A stretch of DNA of 64,000 bases from Clitopilus passeckerianus (GCA_944990035.1 CALYLX010000136.1:806001-870000), one strand, 5' to 3'; positions 12,282 through 26,422 are shown, numbered from the stretch's first letter. Program-made: numbers and translations. The notes: generated by a model not told the origin, from the letters alone.

Positions 12282-13032
12282 TTACAAGCCGGGATAAATC
12301 TCCTTCACCGAAGAAGTTTTGATGTAAGAAAGTTCGGCATGCCAGTTACGACCATCTCCACTGTAGAGCTGAAGTAGACGAAGATGTCCAAAAGAAACGT
12401 TGTGTTCGCCGAGTGGAACACCTTGTCCATTGAAGGATTTCTGATATTTCTGTTTGAATAAAAATCAGTGAGATCGTTGCTTGTAGAGCAAAGGAAACGT
12501 ACATCATAGAAAGTACGCCATAGGAATGCGATTTGAGCGCCCATCTCGGCCCTGGTCAAGGGCGCGCCGTTCTCGTTGTGGAATATAATTTCTTGCTTGG
12601 ACCTGAGGCTCTGATAACCGGGCCACTGCGAGGGTGGTTAGTACCGCGTTTGAACGAGACAAAGATCTGAAGGCTCACCGAAATATGAAGAATTCCCTTC
12701 TTGATGTTGCTGTAGTCTCGGGGCAGGCTAGTGTGGACTGATTCGCGAGGGTTGGCCATACCCCTAGCATATTCGCAGCCAGAAGTTCCACCGAGAGCAA
12801 CGCCAGGGATTGCACCATCGTCAGAGTAGAATCGAATGCTTGGAAACTGGTTATGGTTGCGAGACACAACCACGGACTCCAGACCGCGGTGCCAATGGTC
12901 GCTTCGAACTTGGCCAGTCGCCATCATATCGACACCATTGCGGCGAGGGGCAGCGTCACGCCAGCTGGTGTACGGGACAACCTGGGCAAGGCCTGTGCCG
13001 GGGTAGGGGGCTGAGATGGTCTTTTGGGACAT
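12282..13032 (-). CDS. Hypothetical protein, 214 aa
   Basis: Exons 13032-12679, 12625-12503 and 12449-12282 (GT-AG, all phase 0) give 214 aa. Visible features are a Gly-rich central loop (AIPGVALGGTSGCEYARG), a stretch rich in aromatic and basic residues, and LLQLYSGDGRNWHAELSY near the end. There is no signal peptide, no membrane helix and no Cys pattern. The protein looks like a compact soluble beta-rich fold (inference). I do not recognise the family. It converges on the P450 with only 145 bp between stop codons. Confidence 0.65.
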
Positions 13033-13848
13033 GTCGACTTTAGAGCAGTAAATCGAGAGAAGTGTCGAGAGGAATTAACGAGGAGTGCAGGCACTTCGCT
13101 TGGAAGTGAGCAGCAGATTGGTTTGTCTATCCTGGCTTTCCACATCTTGTTTAAATACTCATCTTCCTCGAGGCATTCGAGGCAGCCAAAGCGTCCAAGA
13201 AAGTGGCCTAGCCATTGCCGAAGACTATCATAAAGCAGTCAGGTGAAGGACGATTGGCGAACCGAGGATGGCCACTAAGGGAGTACAGTTTTTTTCCCTG
13301 TGGAGGGGGTCCTAAACCGTAGAGATTTAAGTCAACTTGACCGGAGGGGCCAGGACGCCTTTGTAGAACTTCGCGCGTGTTGCAACAGTGTCTACTTCGG
13401 TGAGCACATGGCAGCAGAGTACATTTTCCGACAAAGGGGAGGTGCCTTCATTTACATCGTAGAAAAGCAAGCAAGCAATAGCAGAAAGGCTTATTTCCCT
13501 GGCCATGGCTTGTCGTCGTTCGATGTCGACCTTGATCCGAGTCCTGGACGCCTCGAGGTGGTTTCCACTAAGCGGCTGATCGCACTCTTCAACTGAAGAA
13601 AGGGAACCAGTTGACACTGTATTGTAATGAATCGGTTAGCTCCCCGCGCTCCTTTGAAGAGACGCATTCATAGAACTTGCATTGTCGAGCGCGGACCGTA
13701 CCGAGCCTTGAGCTTGACATTCGATGTTCACTTACAAATTGACATGACGGAGACTGACCGGAACGGAATTCGGAGAAACGAAAAACACGGTCGCGATTCT
13801 ATTTCCTAATTTAGACAGCTACCCTCACAAGAAACCTATGACGACAAG
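13033..13848. promoter_or_regulatory. Divergent intergenic region, about 800 bp
   Basis: This separates the 214-aa gene (minus) from PDAT (plus). ORFs of about 98 codons at 13300-13596 (plus) and 13617-13327 (minus) overlap each other. They show no domain or splice signal, so I do not call them. Confidence 0.4.
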
Positions 13849-16677
13849 ATGGTCTTGCTGAGGAGGAAACAGCAGAAGGAGGGCCCACCGACAAGTCCAG
13901 AAGGCGAGGCTGAACACCACGAGAGCCCAATAGACAAGGTCAAGAAACTCAAGCATGAAGTTGAAGAATTAAAGACGGTGAGCTTGACAAGGACGCAGGG
14001 AATAGCTTGTGATTTGCTGACTTTTTGACTCTGTCGACGTTAGAACCAGAAAAGTTTCTTTTTAAATACCAGGCGAATGATATTTCTTGCTGGGCTAGTC
14101 TGTGGGTCATACAAATAACTGATAGAGGTCTTAATAATAATCAGTATCTTCAGTTGGGACAGCTTTGGCTCTAGCCTTCATCGAACCCAGCGACGTACAC
14201 GATTTCCATGCCCACATGTCAGGACTAGTCGACCATTACGACATTACGCTTCCAGATATGCCCGAAATCGACTTCACCCGCCTCCAAGCTGAATGGACGA
14301 GATTCAGGAATAGCATACCCGATCCGTGGAAATTCAATAACGACGGCCGAGAATTCCAGGTAGGAGAGGAGATGAAAGCGAGGGGGTTAACAGCGCAACA
14401 TCCTGTTGTCCTTATTCCAGGGGTAATATCCACGGTGCGGTTATATTTATGTTTCTATTGTTTTGAGTATTTTGATGTTGACTAGGGCCCTCACTCCAGA
14501 GCCTAGAATCATGGTCGACAACACCCGACTACAGAGCCTTCTTCCGTCAGAGACTATGGGGAGGGTTCAATATGATAACACAAGTGACATTCAACAAGCA
14601 GAAATGGATAGCTGCTATGATGTTGGATCCTATTACTGGACTTGATCCTCCTGGCGCAAAGATTCGTGCAGCAGAAGGCATCGATGCTGCAAGCTCCTTT
14701 ATTCAAGGGTTTTGGATATGGTAGGTTCATTTCTCTTTCGATGTGATGCTGTTCGTTCTGATTTGTTCAGGTCGAAGATTGTAGAAAACCTAGCAGTCGT
14801 GAACTACGACACCAACAACCTCTATCTGGCCCCTTATGACTGGCGCCTATCCTTTTACAACCTTGAGGAGCGTGACGGATACTTCTCTCGATTGAAGACA
14901 ATTATAGAGGGTTTGAAGTGAGTATATTTGCTATATTCTTATCGGCGGTCCTAATAGCTCGTATAGGCGCCGGCAACGGAAGAAAGTGGTTATCGCGGCC
15001 CACTCGATGGGAGCAAATGTAGGGGCTTATCACATGCCAATTGACTTTTACTGATTTTGTGTTGATTTCTAGGTTTTCTTGGTATGAATTATGCCGCGTT
15101 GGACTTGCTGACAATTCTGATGGTGCCCACAGTATTTGTGAGTTGTATCGCGCCTTCAGCTCGAGAACTTTTGTTTACCAATTGACCAGTTGCAAATGGG
15201 TCGAGTCTCCTGAACACGGTCAAGGAGGTTCCGACTGGGTAGAGGTGATATATACGCATCTTTCTGCCACTTTGAATACTGAGGCCATCTTTCAGAACCA
15301 TATTGAAGCGTATATTTCAATAGCTGGAACCCATCTTGTAAGCATTCCCATTACTCCGTCTCTTGAGGAAGCTAACGCGCACCAGGGTGTTGTAAGTCGG
15401 GTCTAGGTCAATTTTAACGAAGACTGAATTTCTGTTAGGCAAAAGCCATGGCAGCCTTCCTATCTGGTGAAATGAAGGACACCGTCCAGATGAACCCCGC
15501 TGGCGCATATGGTATGCAAGAGGTCACCTGAACCCTCCGCTTGTCGTCTCACTTATGACCCCAATACAGTCCTTGAACGATTCTTCTCCCGGCAGGACCG
15601 ACAGGACCTATTCCGAAGCTGGGCAGGAAGCGCCAGCATGTGGATCAAAGGCGGCGACACTATCTGGGGCAATGCGACGTTTGCACCGGACGATCCTGAG
15701 AATGCAGCCCATACACACGGAGAGCTCATTGCCTTCCGGGACATACCCTCGCCGCCTAAAGATAAATCACAACCCCTCAATACGCCATCAGTGGAGGACG
15801 GATTACGGGAAGACGTTCCCGTAATGAAAGGCTTCGAGCACGATCCTGGCCCACTGAGTAACATGACCGCAAACCAAGCGGGTGCTTGGATCCTCGACAA
15901 CACCCCAAGCTCGTTTCAGAAGATGATTGCTACCAATTATTCGTTCGGCATGGAGAACGATGTCGAGCAATTGAAAAGAACAATTTGGATTTCAGAAAAT
16001 GGTCAAATCCGCTGGAGGTTCAACTTCCAATAGCGCCAAGTATGAAAATTTATTGCGTGTATGGGCATGGCAAGGAAACTGAGGTTGGTTTGTACCGGCA
16101 AATGATATGAGGGAGATTTGACGTTTGCAACAGAGATCTTATTGGTATGCCCGAGGAACGACGCCGTCACTGACACCCATCGAAGAATCGCACAATTCAA
16201 CCTGCGATGAGCCTTCAGGTCCATCGTGTAAGCTTCCTCGAGCCCCAGCTCCTGCGGCAACTTGGATCGACTCAGGATTTTCAAGTGATGGGACTACGGA
16301 GCCGCGAGTGAAGAATGGGGTGAAGTTGGGGGAGGGAGACGGAACTGTGAGTTTATTGAGCTTAGGAGCCATGTGCGTAGACGGGTGGAAGAGGGAGAGG
16401 TGGAATCCGGCAGGGATCAAGGTGACAACTGTTGAGGTAAGTTGGTTTTCCTGTAATTGGCCTTCCTGCGACTGAAACGGTATTCAAGCTGCCGCACCAT
16501 CCAGATCCAGCCGTTCCACGAGGAGGGGCAAACACATCGGACCATGTTGATGTGCTTGGGAGTTCGAGGCTCAATGAGATCATATTGCAGGTTGCTACTG
16601 GTGTTGGACACGAAGTGGGGGATAGCTTTGTGAGCAATATTAGGGAGTACTCAGGAAGGATTAATTGGGATGGGTAG
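13849..16677 (+). CDS. LRO1: Phospholipid:diacylglycerol acyltransferase (PDAT/Lro1, LCAT family), one apparent frameshift
   Basis: This makes triacylglycerol by moving an acyl chain from phospholipid to diacylglycerol in the ER. A basic cytosolic tail is followed by one anchor (RMIFLAGLVCGLGTALALAF) and a lumenal LCAT domain. Motifs in order: HPVVLIPGVIST, SLESWSTTPDYRAFFRQRLW, LAPYDWRLS, nucleophile elbow AAHSMGAN, ISIAGTHLGVAKAMAAFLSG, catalytic Asp in GEGDGTVSLLSLG and catalytic His in TSDHVDVLG. Many introns interrupt it, with micro-exons of 9 nt (15073-15081), 5 nt (15133-15137) and 6 nt (15386-15391). The frame breaks once near 15973-15982: DVEQLK reads in one frame and NNLDFRKWSNPLEV in the next, one base short. 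The rest is intact through TAG 16675-16677. Confidence 0.88.
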
Positions 16678-16866
16678 GCGTAGCTAAGATGCGTAGAATA
16701 TAGTGATCGTCTGGCATTAGGTGTTCGCCGGGATGGTATACGTCGTATCGTAGAGGTATAGAAGGGGTGGTATCGACGAAGGGAAGTGGTGGACGTTACA
16801 GATCATCTAGAGGAATGATTTATTCAGTAAATTAGTCTGGGCAGCTTCGTGGTTGAAGTAGGACGA

Positions 16867-17685
16867 CTAACCATCATTTGAACCAACGATTTGCTGCACA
16901 CGAAGTGCGGCTTGCTTGACTATCTCCACAACCCCCAGCATAGCTTCTGCTAGAAACTCCTCATTGCATGGTGGTGGAAATGCGGCCCGAAATTCAGGTG
17001 TTTGGAATGCCGCCTTGAAGTTGAGTTGACGGGTCGATTTGGCCCAGCTCACCGTTTGATGGGTGAACTCGCAACATCCTTGTCCCACTTTATGCAGTTC
17101 TTCGGACTCTTCCGGGGTAAGGTCTTGATGAAATATCTTTGTGCCAGCCCTCTCCGTTTCCTGGCTGGTGGTTTGAGGATTGAGTTGCGGGAAGTACTCG
17201 TTCAATCTTAGAACAAATTCTGTCACTTCTAACTTCTCGCCAGTCCACAACCAATAAAGGTCCAACTTGATGGCTGTATGAAGGAGCTTGAGGTAGGTCG
17301 TTCGCATCGTCGCGCTTTCCAGGTCGAGGTTGTTGAGGATCGTTGCTTCAGCGTCGGATAAGCAGGCGGCAGGATTTTCTTGCTTGTAGTACTTGTGCCA
17401 TACGAGCGCAGACTTGACCTGGTTGAGTGTGTTGTTTCTCCAAAACTCTACTGCGGCCCAGCATTCGAGCAGGTCTGGAAAATTCTTGTGTAGCTTTGCT
17501 GGAGATCTGAGGATTTCTGAGATGGTGAAGGCGACGAGGTCGAGGGATGGGACCGTATCCTTGATTAGGGAAGATTTGGGCGAAAGAACAACTTGTTCTA
17601 TGAAATTGTAGATTTGTTTCTTTTTTCTCCTGGACGGAGAAGACCTTGCTTCTTGCATAACCTGTTCGAGTTCGTAGAGCGACAT
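16867..17685 (-). CDS. Hypothetical helical protein, 272 aa, intronless
   Basis: A single open frame runs from ATG 17685 to TAG 16867-16869. The protein is predicted almost entirely helical, with a basic N-terminal patch (SPSRRKKKQ) and no signal peptide or membrane segment. Recognisable stretches such as ECWAAVEFWRNNTLNQVKS and YLKLLHTAIKLDLYWLWTG suggest a helical-repeat or bundle fold. I recognise no family. Its start codon lies 97 bp from that of the halogenase on the other strand, so they share a promoter. A functional link is possible but not shown. Confidence 0.65.
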   Translation of the reverse strand: MSLYELEQVMQEARSSPSRRKKKQIYNFIEQVVLSPKSSLIKDTVPSLDLVAFTISEILRSPAKLHKNFPDLLECWAAVEFWRNNTLNQVKSALVWHKYYKQENPAACLSDAEATILNNLDLESATMRTTYLKLLHTAIKLDLYWLWTGEKLEVTEFVLRLNEYFPQLNPQTTSQETERAGTKIFHQDLTPEESEELHKVGQGCCEFTHQTVSWAKSTRQLNFKAAFQTPEFRAAFPPPCNEEFLAEAMLGVVEIVKQAALRVQQIVGSNDG

Positions 17686-17782
17686 GATTGTTTTGGTAAA
17701 CAACCTACCTAATTCGGGTTGTAGGCTTTCTTCTCAACCACTTTGAGTGTAAAATTGTCAAAAATGGTAAAAACGTTCTTGA
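17686..17782. promoter_or_regulatory. 97-bp bidirectional promoter
   Basis: This is the entire gap between the start codons of the 272-aa unknown gene (minus) and the halogenase (plus). It is AT-rich near the halogenase start and holds no clear TATA box. Any 5' UTRs must be very short or overlap. Confidence 0.5.
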
Positions 17783-19753
<1,971 letters not shown>

Positions 19754-20240
19754 TTGTTTATGCTTCAGCACTTTTTGTTGAGGACTCAGGTTTCGTCTGA
19801 TTCATTACGAATATTATAAAGAAATTGATTAGGGCGCTGGAATAGATTGTATGCTATGCCTGCAATGCTAATATCGATCTGATATCCTACAGTAGTATGC
19901 GAGTGATCCACAATGATTCCAATTCATTAAAGTGCTAAATACGCAAAATGCTACTATGATAGTACGATTCCATGAGATATCTCTACTGTCTGAGGCAACT
20001 AGAGACAGTGTAGTCCACTCCACGATCTCCATAGACCCTTCAGGAAGCTCTGATTCCAGCACGGTCAAAATCAGAGCAATCGAGCTCAAAGGGCTGAGGC
20101 CCGGTGCGGAGGTGATCGAACATCCCATAGGTAACATTACGCTAAATAGTTCAGATAAGTACGGTTATTTTGCAAAGTTTAAGTAACAGTATACATAGTG
20201 CAATATATCATTCAGGATCGTAAAGAATTCGTTAAAGTCA
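19754..20240. other. Convergent 3' intergenic region, about 490 bp
   Basis: This lies between the stop codons of the halogenase (plus) and the DUF300 gene (minus). It is AT-rich. Short ORFs (e.g. 19932-20186) show no domain. Nothing else is seen. Confidence 0.4.
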
Positions 20241-22813
20241 TTAGCTATCGTGATAGAGTGCACTTTCCCGACGATGTACTCTCGGTGTCTGTTCAATACG
20301 TGTCTGCCTCTGTAACCCACTATCTCTTCTGCTCTGGTCAGGTCGACTCACTCCAGTATTTCTAAGGGGTTCACGAGGAACAAGACCAGGGGACTCAGTA
20401 TTGCTAGTCCTCGAGGGAGGCATAGGGAAGGAGGGATATGGCCATGATTCGCTGGATTCCTGAATATGGCTGCCAGAATTGATAGGCAGAATGTCATATC
20501 TTGGGCCTTGTCCCGGTAAACCTTCAATGGGTGAATGGATAGTGGCGGGATACCTGCTATCTCGGCGTGAAAGAAGATGGCTGGGAGGTGGAAGATCATC
20601 CAGGTCGACCGGATGGTACCCTGCCATATTTGATGGGACGAGAGGTGGCTGGCTTTCGGGCGATGTGTTATGCTCCGAAAAGTGGTTGTAAATTCGCCTC
20701 CACCACGTTGGATGCCTGATGTGTACGGTCGGTGTAGGACCAGGTGCGACTCGCGGCTACCATTGGTGGGGGTTCAACTCGTCGTGAATCTGAGCAAGTC
20801 GGTGTTAAGCTTCAATCAGTGTGAAGGGAGTTAACCGCTGACCTGACGCATCTAGGCCTCTTCTCTGCAACTCCCTCTCAATCTGAACGCCAAGATCAGT
20901 GGTTTCCTTCCTTATGTGCCTCGCATTTCCCATGCCCAACCAATCTTTGGTTGCTCGCCGGGGCGTTCTTTCTAGCCCTAGTTCAACTTCGTCTATCACT
21001 GGCAACGTCGGTAATGCCTTCTCATCCTCTGGGTCTATTATCTCCCTAGGACGCAGTACTTGCTTCTCCACCAGCGGTGGCGAGGAACTTCCAGGGTCTC
21101 TGTCTTTCCCAAACACTTCACCATAGGCCTGTGTTCTCCTTGGTCTGATATCTTCAGGCACTTCCTTCTTCCGGAATTTGTACCCCATGTAAACGATGCC
21201 TTGCCAGATTTCTTTTAAGGTCTCGCGGAAGTCAAAGGCGTGGCCGAGGGAGCGGAGACGAGAGGTATGAGGTATTGTTGAATGCAAGGTACCAGGTGGA
21301 GGTTTGGGAACGTATGGCTTATAACTGAAGGCGCTAATGTGGAGGAACGCAAAAATTCTGGATAATGACAATGAGACGAGAAATAAGAATATAAATAAAA
21401 AACGGACGTCATTTCTACTGTTTCGAGGATTGCACCTATCCCTATGTTGACGTCTGCCGCAGTCATATATGTGGTCTTTGACGGATCTCGTTAGTTCATG
21501 TTGCGAAATAAAACGTCAGAATATGCCTTACAGGTTTGACTACGCCAATCAGACTTAGCACCGAAAGGAAGGTTGCTTGCCAAAATGTGAGGAACACTGG
21601 GAATGAATTCCATCAATTTACCGATGGATACCAAGCTGGCACTCCAAAACTGACCTACGGCTTTGATTGCGAACAGCTTAAGTAACGGGCGTTGAGGAGC
21701 AAGGTGGGTTGAGACAGGAAGATAGAGCTGGATCAAGCAATACATCGCAACTGACACTGATATCGACACGACTATGACGATCTGAAAGGGTTGAATGAGT
21801 GTTCATGCTTATTGACTGTCACACATACATAAGGGTGACCCCATCCCAGTCGCCAGGATTCTTCGCAGTAGAGACCCAAATATTCCAAAATGACAGCAGC
21901 CAGAGTAGTCGCGGGGCGTATAACACAGTACTGAAGCACACCCCATTTCATTAGCTGAAGGAAATATAGTCCATCCTAGCTCCTGATTCAGTGCTAGAAA
22001 ACAATTGAGTAATGAAGAACATACCTTCGGTTTCGACCTGACAGACCCAAACGGAAACATCCATTTCCTGGGGGGGTCGCCTCTCCTGTAAGCTACCTCA
22101 TCCGCTTCACGCGATAGGCCGACTTTAAGGAATATCTGACGTTGGCCTTCTGTGTTTGGAGAGAGGTAGAGCAGCAGAAGATAGAAGAAGGCTGTCAACA
22201 CTGTAGATTCGTAACAGTCTCTGACTAGGATCAGAAGAGTGGCGTGGTCCTATGTCATGAATTCATCAGCTGTAGCCCAAACAACAGATATCGGACGTGT
22301 CGAAGAAGAAAGACTCACCCAGAACAGAAATGAAGCGAAGCTGACGAGGGCGTAAATGGGCACCATAAATAGAATCCGAACAATATCTGGTTGAAATTGA
22401 TTGAGTCAAGGGTGTTGGGCCAAACCAGCAATAGCCTACAGCGTTGTTCATGTTTCTGGGAGGGACATATTAGGTTAGAAATGCCAAGTTTAAATATAAG
22501 TCATACATTTGTGTAGTTTCTGAGGTGTTTGTTGATCAGCCAGAACGAAACGACGCAAGCAATGAACGTGAAAATCCCGGTGATAATCCACCCGATCTAG
22601 CGGGCGAGAGTGAGCGGAAATCTTGTGTCAGTAATTAAGATTTACATGATAATCTAAGCATTCGTTCAATGCTTTTAGCTTCATGTAGGAGCGCGACGTA
22701 TCCGACTTACTCTGGAGCACGAGCTTCCCGCCTTGGAACAGAGAAGGAGTGTCTTGTGCCTTTTCCTTGAAACACCTGAGCTCTTCGCCAGTTTCCTCTG
22801 TGTGATTCGACAT
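20241..22813 (-). CDS. DUF300 / TMEM184-OSTalpha family membrane protein
   Basis: About ten exons read as a seven-helix membrane protein. Segments in order: IGWIITGIFTFIACVVSFWL, LRNYTNKHEQR, IVRILFMVPIYALVSFASF, CYESTVLTAFFYLLLLYLS, DGLYFLQLMKWGVLQYCVIR, SISVSVAMYCLIQLYLPVS, LLKLFAIKAVATFLSVLS, VNIGIGAILETVEMTIFAFL. A long disordered cytosolic tail ends at TAA 20241-20243. Family members are transporter-like proteins of vacuole or plasma membrane; some animal relatives export organic solutes. Two joins are uncertain: the first intron (donor gtgctc chosen because a better gtaagt donor breaks frame) and the exon after DASGQ near 20810, where the tail block (HPTWWRRIYNHFSEH onward) is not in phase with the preceding donor. 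Confidence 0.75.
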
Positions 22814-23750
22814 TGTATCGCGGTTGTTTGCAAGCGAAGTTCACAATGCAGAGACAAACTGGCCCTGTGTCCAGGGAGGGCCTCCCCTCAGTCGTCCTTG
22901 TCGTTACGGTCAAACGTGCTTGAGCCGAATGGCATGATCATATCGCAGACTGCCAAACGGAGTTCGACTCCAATCGCTTTGGTTGAACAAATAAGGCCAA
23001 ATAATGCAATGCAAAGGTCGGCGCCTGTTCGCAAGCTCTTCAACTTGCGCGATTGAACTTGAAGCAGAAACAAATCACAAATTACCGTTTTCGAAATGTT
23101 TTTCCGAACCTTGTTGCTTGGAATGGAACCAAGACACAACTATGCTTCTACCGCCTTCGAATGACTCCGGCATGACCGCTATGGTGCCCTCATTTCTTGT
23201 CCTCTCAGTTCCAGCTGATCAGTCATCATCCTCATTACATGTGCTCATGAGCGAAGCTGTGAACTTCCAGCTTGCTACGCGATCATGTTTCTATAAATAC
23301 CGCATCTCATGCGGAGCTTCTTGATGTTGAGGCTATCGAGAGGTGTTCGCCAGCTTTTGCCGCTCAACCTTGGTTGTTGTCTCCGGAGGCCGCCTTGAAC
23401 ACGAATTCTCTCGGATCCTCACATCTCGGATGTATTAGAAGAGACTCTGAGTTTCTTATGCACTCCTCTGACGTTCGCCGAGATCAAATACGTGCATCAA
23501 ACATTGCATTATCTTGCTTGAAAGAACACCCCGAACGTGTGGTACCGTCATCTTCCTCGATTCGGGGAATGTCTTCTTCTTCATAAAACGTGTGCTACGC
23601 AGATCCATACCCTATCTATCTCCTTCGGAACTCTACTTACCAGATAACCTGCCCACCCTTCGATCAGGTATAAAATCCCCATCGGTTTGAACTAATCCGG
23701 TGGGCCTTCTGGAGCTTGGTCCAGTTTTCACCTCTCATCTTACTGCAGGA
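22814..23750. promoter_or_regulatory. Divergent intergenic region, about 940 bp
   Basis: This separates DUF300 (minus) from the carboxypeptidase (plus). A TATAAATA element occurs at about 23293-23300, too far from the carboxypeptidase ATG to be its obvious TATA box. ORFs at 23004-23324 and 23272-23586 have no recognisable domain and are not called. Confidence 0.35.
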
Positions 23751-26221
23751 ATGCTCACCAGCATTTTCGCCTCTATTTTCCTGCTTTTTGCAGGAGCAAA
23801 TAACGTCTTTGCTTCAAGCGACAATGCCATGCGGGGCATGCAAGACTCTATCAACCTGCAAACCGAACAGATTCAGCGAATGCGCACCTTTCTGTCGACA
23901 AATGTTGATGTTGGTCCGAAAGACGACGATGCCTATATTCAATTCAAGAACCCCAGGGCCGAAGAATTCCGCGTTGACGGGAAGAAGATCCCCGAAGGTA
24001 TGTTGAACAATTATACTATATTACTCTCTGCAATCATAAGTTGCTGCTCCTTTTCAGTTGATTTCGATGCTGGACCTTCTTGGTCCGGACTGATGCCAAT
24101 CTCAGCCGATCCGAACGAAACAAGGAAGCTGTTTTTCTGGTAGGTGATACTGTCTAAGGTTCACGGCGGTCTCTGATCTGGACAGGTTCTGGCCAGCGAA
24201 CAACCCCGCCAGCGCAGACGATCTCGTTTTCTGGACCAACGGTAAGTGGTTTACCTTGTTTGCAGGGAGAACCGCCCTCGTAATCAACTAGCGCAGGTGG
24301 TCCTGGTTGCTCCTCACTCGAAGGATTCTTGCAAGAGAACGGACCTATCTCTTGGTCTTGGGGCCAGGCAAAGCCCACACCGTAAGCTGTTTTTCTTTCT
24401 AATTGTCTGATCGGCGTACAAATATTCTCTCCCAGGAACCCCTGGTCTTGGACAAATCTCTCCAACGTTCTTTGGGTCGAACAGCCCGTTGGATTAAGAC
24501 TTATCCTTTCCCATAATTGCTTATACGCTAACATCAAGTTTGGCTAGACTGGCTTCAGCCAGGGTAAACCAAACGTCACAAACGATGACCAGCTGGCGGA
24601 CCAAGTCTCTGGATTCTTGACGCAATTCTTGGATGTCTTCAGCGAACTCAAGGGGAAGAACTTCTATCTTACCGGAGAAAGCGTGAGTTCATCTCCTTCC
24701 AGCCATCCTTACTTAGCCACTCCGCTAACTTCGTCTTCTAGTACGCAGGATATTGTAAGATAGCCTGGCTACTGCTGTGACAAGAACGAAGTACTAATGA
24801 CCTGTAGATGTACCATACATTGCCAACTGGCTGTATGAACATCCTGGGCCAGAGCTAAACCTGAAGGGTATCTGGATCGCTGACCCTTCTCTTTCTTACG
24901 GCGTTGTACAGCAGGAGATTCCTGCCCTTCGCTTCGCACAGGTATGACGTTTTCTATATATTGCGGTATTCGTATCGGTCCGCTAAGCAACCATTAGGCG
25001 AACAAGAACCTTTTCCCCTTCAACTCCAGCTTCTGGAAAACCCTTGAGCAGATCTCGGATGACTGTGGTTACACTGATTACCTAGACAAATACGTGACCT
25101 ACCCGCCTGCAGGACAGCTCCCATTCCCGGATGCTACCAATGGGACGTATTCCGTCACACCCGCTTGTAGGATGCATAGCCCGATCCAAAGGGCGGTTCA
25201 GACGTATGACAACTGTTTCTGCTTGCATAGGCCCAACTGACCACCATTTGAAGGCTCAACCCAGTGTTCAATACCTATCGGTGAGCTTAGTTGGGAATGC
25301 ATTATGAGCTGGCTGATGTCGTTGTTTCTAGTATCTCAGACACGTACCCAAACCTCTGTATGACCTACATTTGTTCTATATGCGCTTTGAAATGCTCATG
25401 CTAGCCCAGGGAGTGTTCTAGGCTTCCCAAGAGCGACTCAGGAATTCGTCTACTTCAACCGGTAGGCATTCTAATAGCTTATCCTGAAGGAACCCTGAGC
25501 TCAAGTATTATCTGGCGATTCAGGACTGATGTAAGATATCCAAGCGAATCAGGTCCTGTCTAATGCTGACTACAGGGCAGGTTCAAGACGCCATCCATGC
25601 ACCGCATATTGAATGGAATGATTGCTCAAACATCAACGTATATGCAGGGAACGGCCGAGATAACTCGATTGCATCGACTCTGAGTGTCCTTCCGAACGTC
25701 ATTGAGAAATCAGAACGCACATTGATTGTTCACGGCCTCGCGGTGAGGCTCTCCAGAGATTCCGCTAACGTACTCAAAATGGACTAAATGGGTTCTAGGA
25801 TTATATTCTCATTGCAGAGGGCACGAGGATTGCCATTCAGTGAGTCAATCTCGCTGATAAATGACCCTTATACTCACATCAAGAAAGGAACATGACGTGG
25901 GGAGGAGCACAGGGATTCCAGACTCCCATTGAACCAGAGAGCTTTACCGTCAAGAACTTCGGTGTCTACGGGCACCAGCATACAGAGCGCAACTTGACCT
26001 GTACGCGGAATAGACCAGCATATGCTTTCTACAACTGACATGCTTCTACAGACGTCGAATTCTTCTTCAGTGGCCACATGACTCCTCGTAAGTTTCGCTC
26101 ATCTGGCAATGTTTAAGCGTTGGGAGTCCAGAGCTTCACCTCCTTACTAGAATTTGCCCCATGGGCGGCGTACAACACCATCTCGTATTTGCTTGGCCGT
26201 CAAGATAGTCCTTCATCTTGA
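23751..26221 (+). CDS. Secreted serine carboxypeptidase (peptidase family S10)
   Basis: The ATG at 23751 opens a signal peptide ([20 protein letters not shown]). The S10 core follows: [18 protein letters not shown], oxyanion region [13 protein letters not shown], nucleophile GESYAGYYVPYIANW, catalytic Asp in [13 protein letters not shown] and His in [13 protein letters not shown]. The stop is TGA 26219-26221. There are about 16 short exons. It removes C-terminal residues from peptides, outside the cell or in the vacuole. One exon boundary is abnormal: the conserved EQPVGTGFSQG stretch needs an intron after GGA at 24491-24493, but the bases there are TTAAGA rather than GTAAGA. A canonical GT donor three codons earlier would delete the Val-Gly. 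Otherwise the frame is intact. Confidence 0.85.
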
Positions 26222-26382
26222 TATTTATGTAGATCTGTGCATGGGATAGTCGATGCTCAAACAAAATTTATCCGGAATTTTATAATTTTCGTTTTGTGAT
26301 CGACTTGATGTGATAGCGATATGCCCAAATTTAGTATGGCCTTGACTCGACTCGATATGAATGATCGTGATCGCATTTCAAC

Positions 26383-26422
26383 TTTATAAGGCCTCCCTTT
26401 CTTTCCTTTCCTTCCCCCAACC
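26383..26422 (+). promoter_or_regulatory. Core promoter of TRP1: TATA-like element and CT-rich tract
   Basis: TTTATAAG at 26383-26390 is followed by a 30-nt pyrimidine tract running to the ATG at 26423. CT-rich blocks just before the start are typical of strongly expressed fungal housekeeping genes. The whole gap to the carboxypeptidase stop is only about 200 bp. Confidence 0.55.

Noticed and set aside
13300..13617. Opposing ORFs of 98 and 96 codons
   Set aside because: They overlap on both strands in a promoter region, with no recognisable motif.
23004..23586. Plus-strand ORFs of about 105 codons before the carboxypeptidase
   Set aside because: No domain, no splice continuity into the carboxypeptidase, Ser/Cys-rich chance composition.
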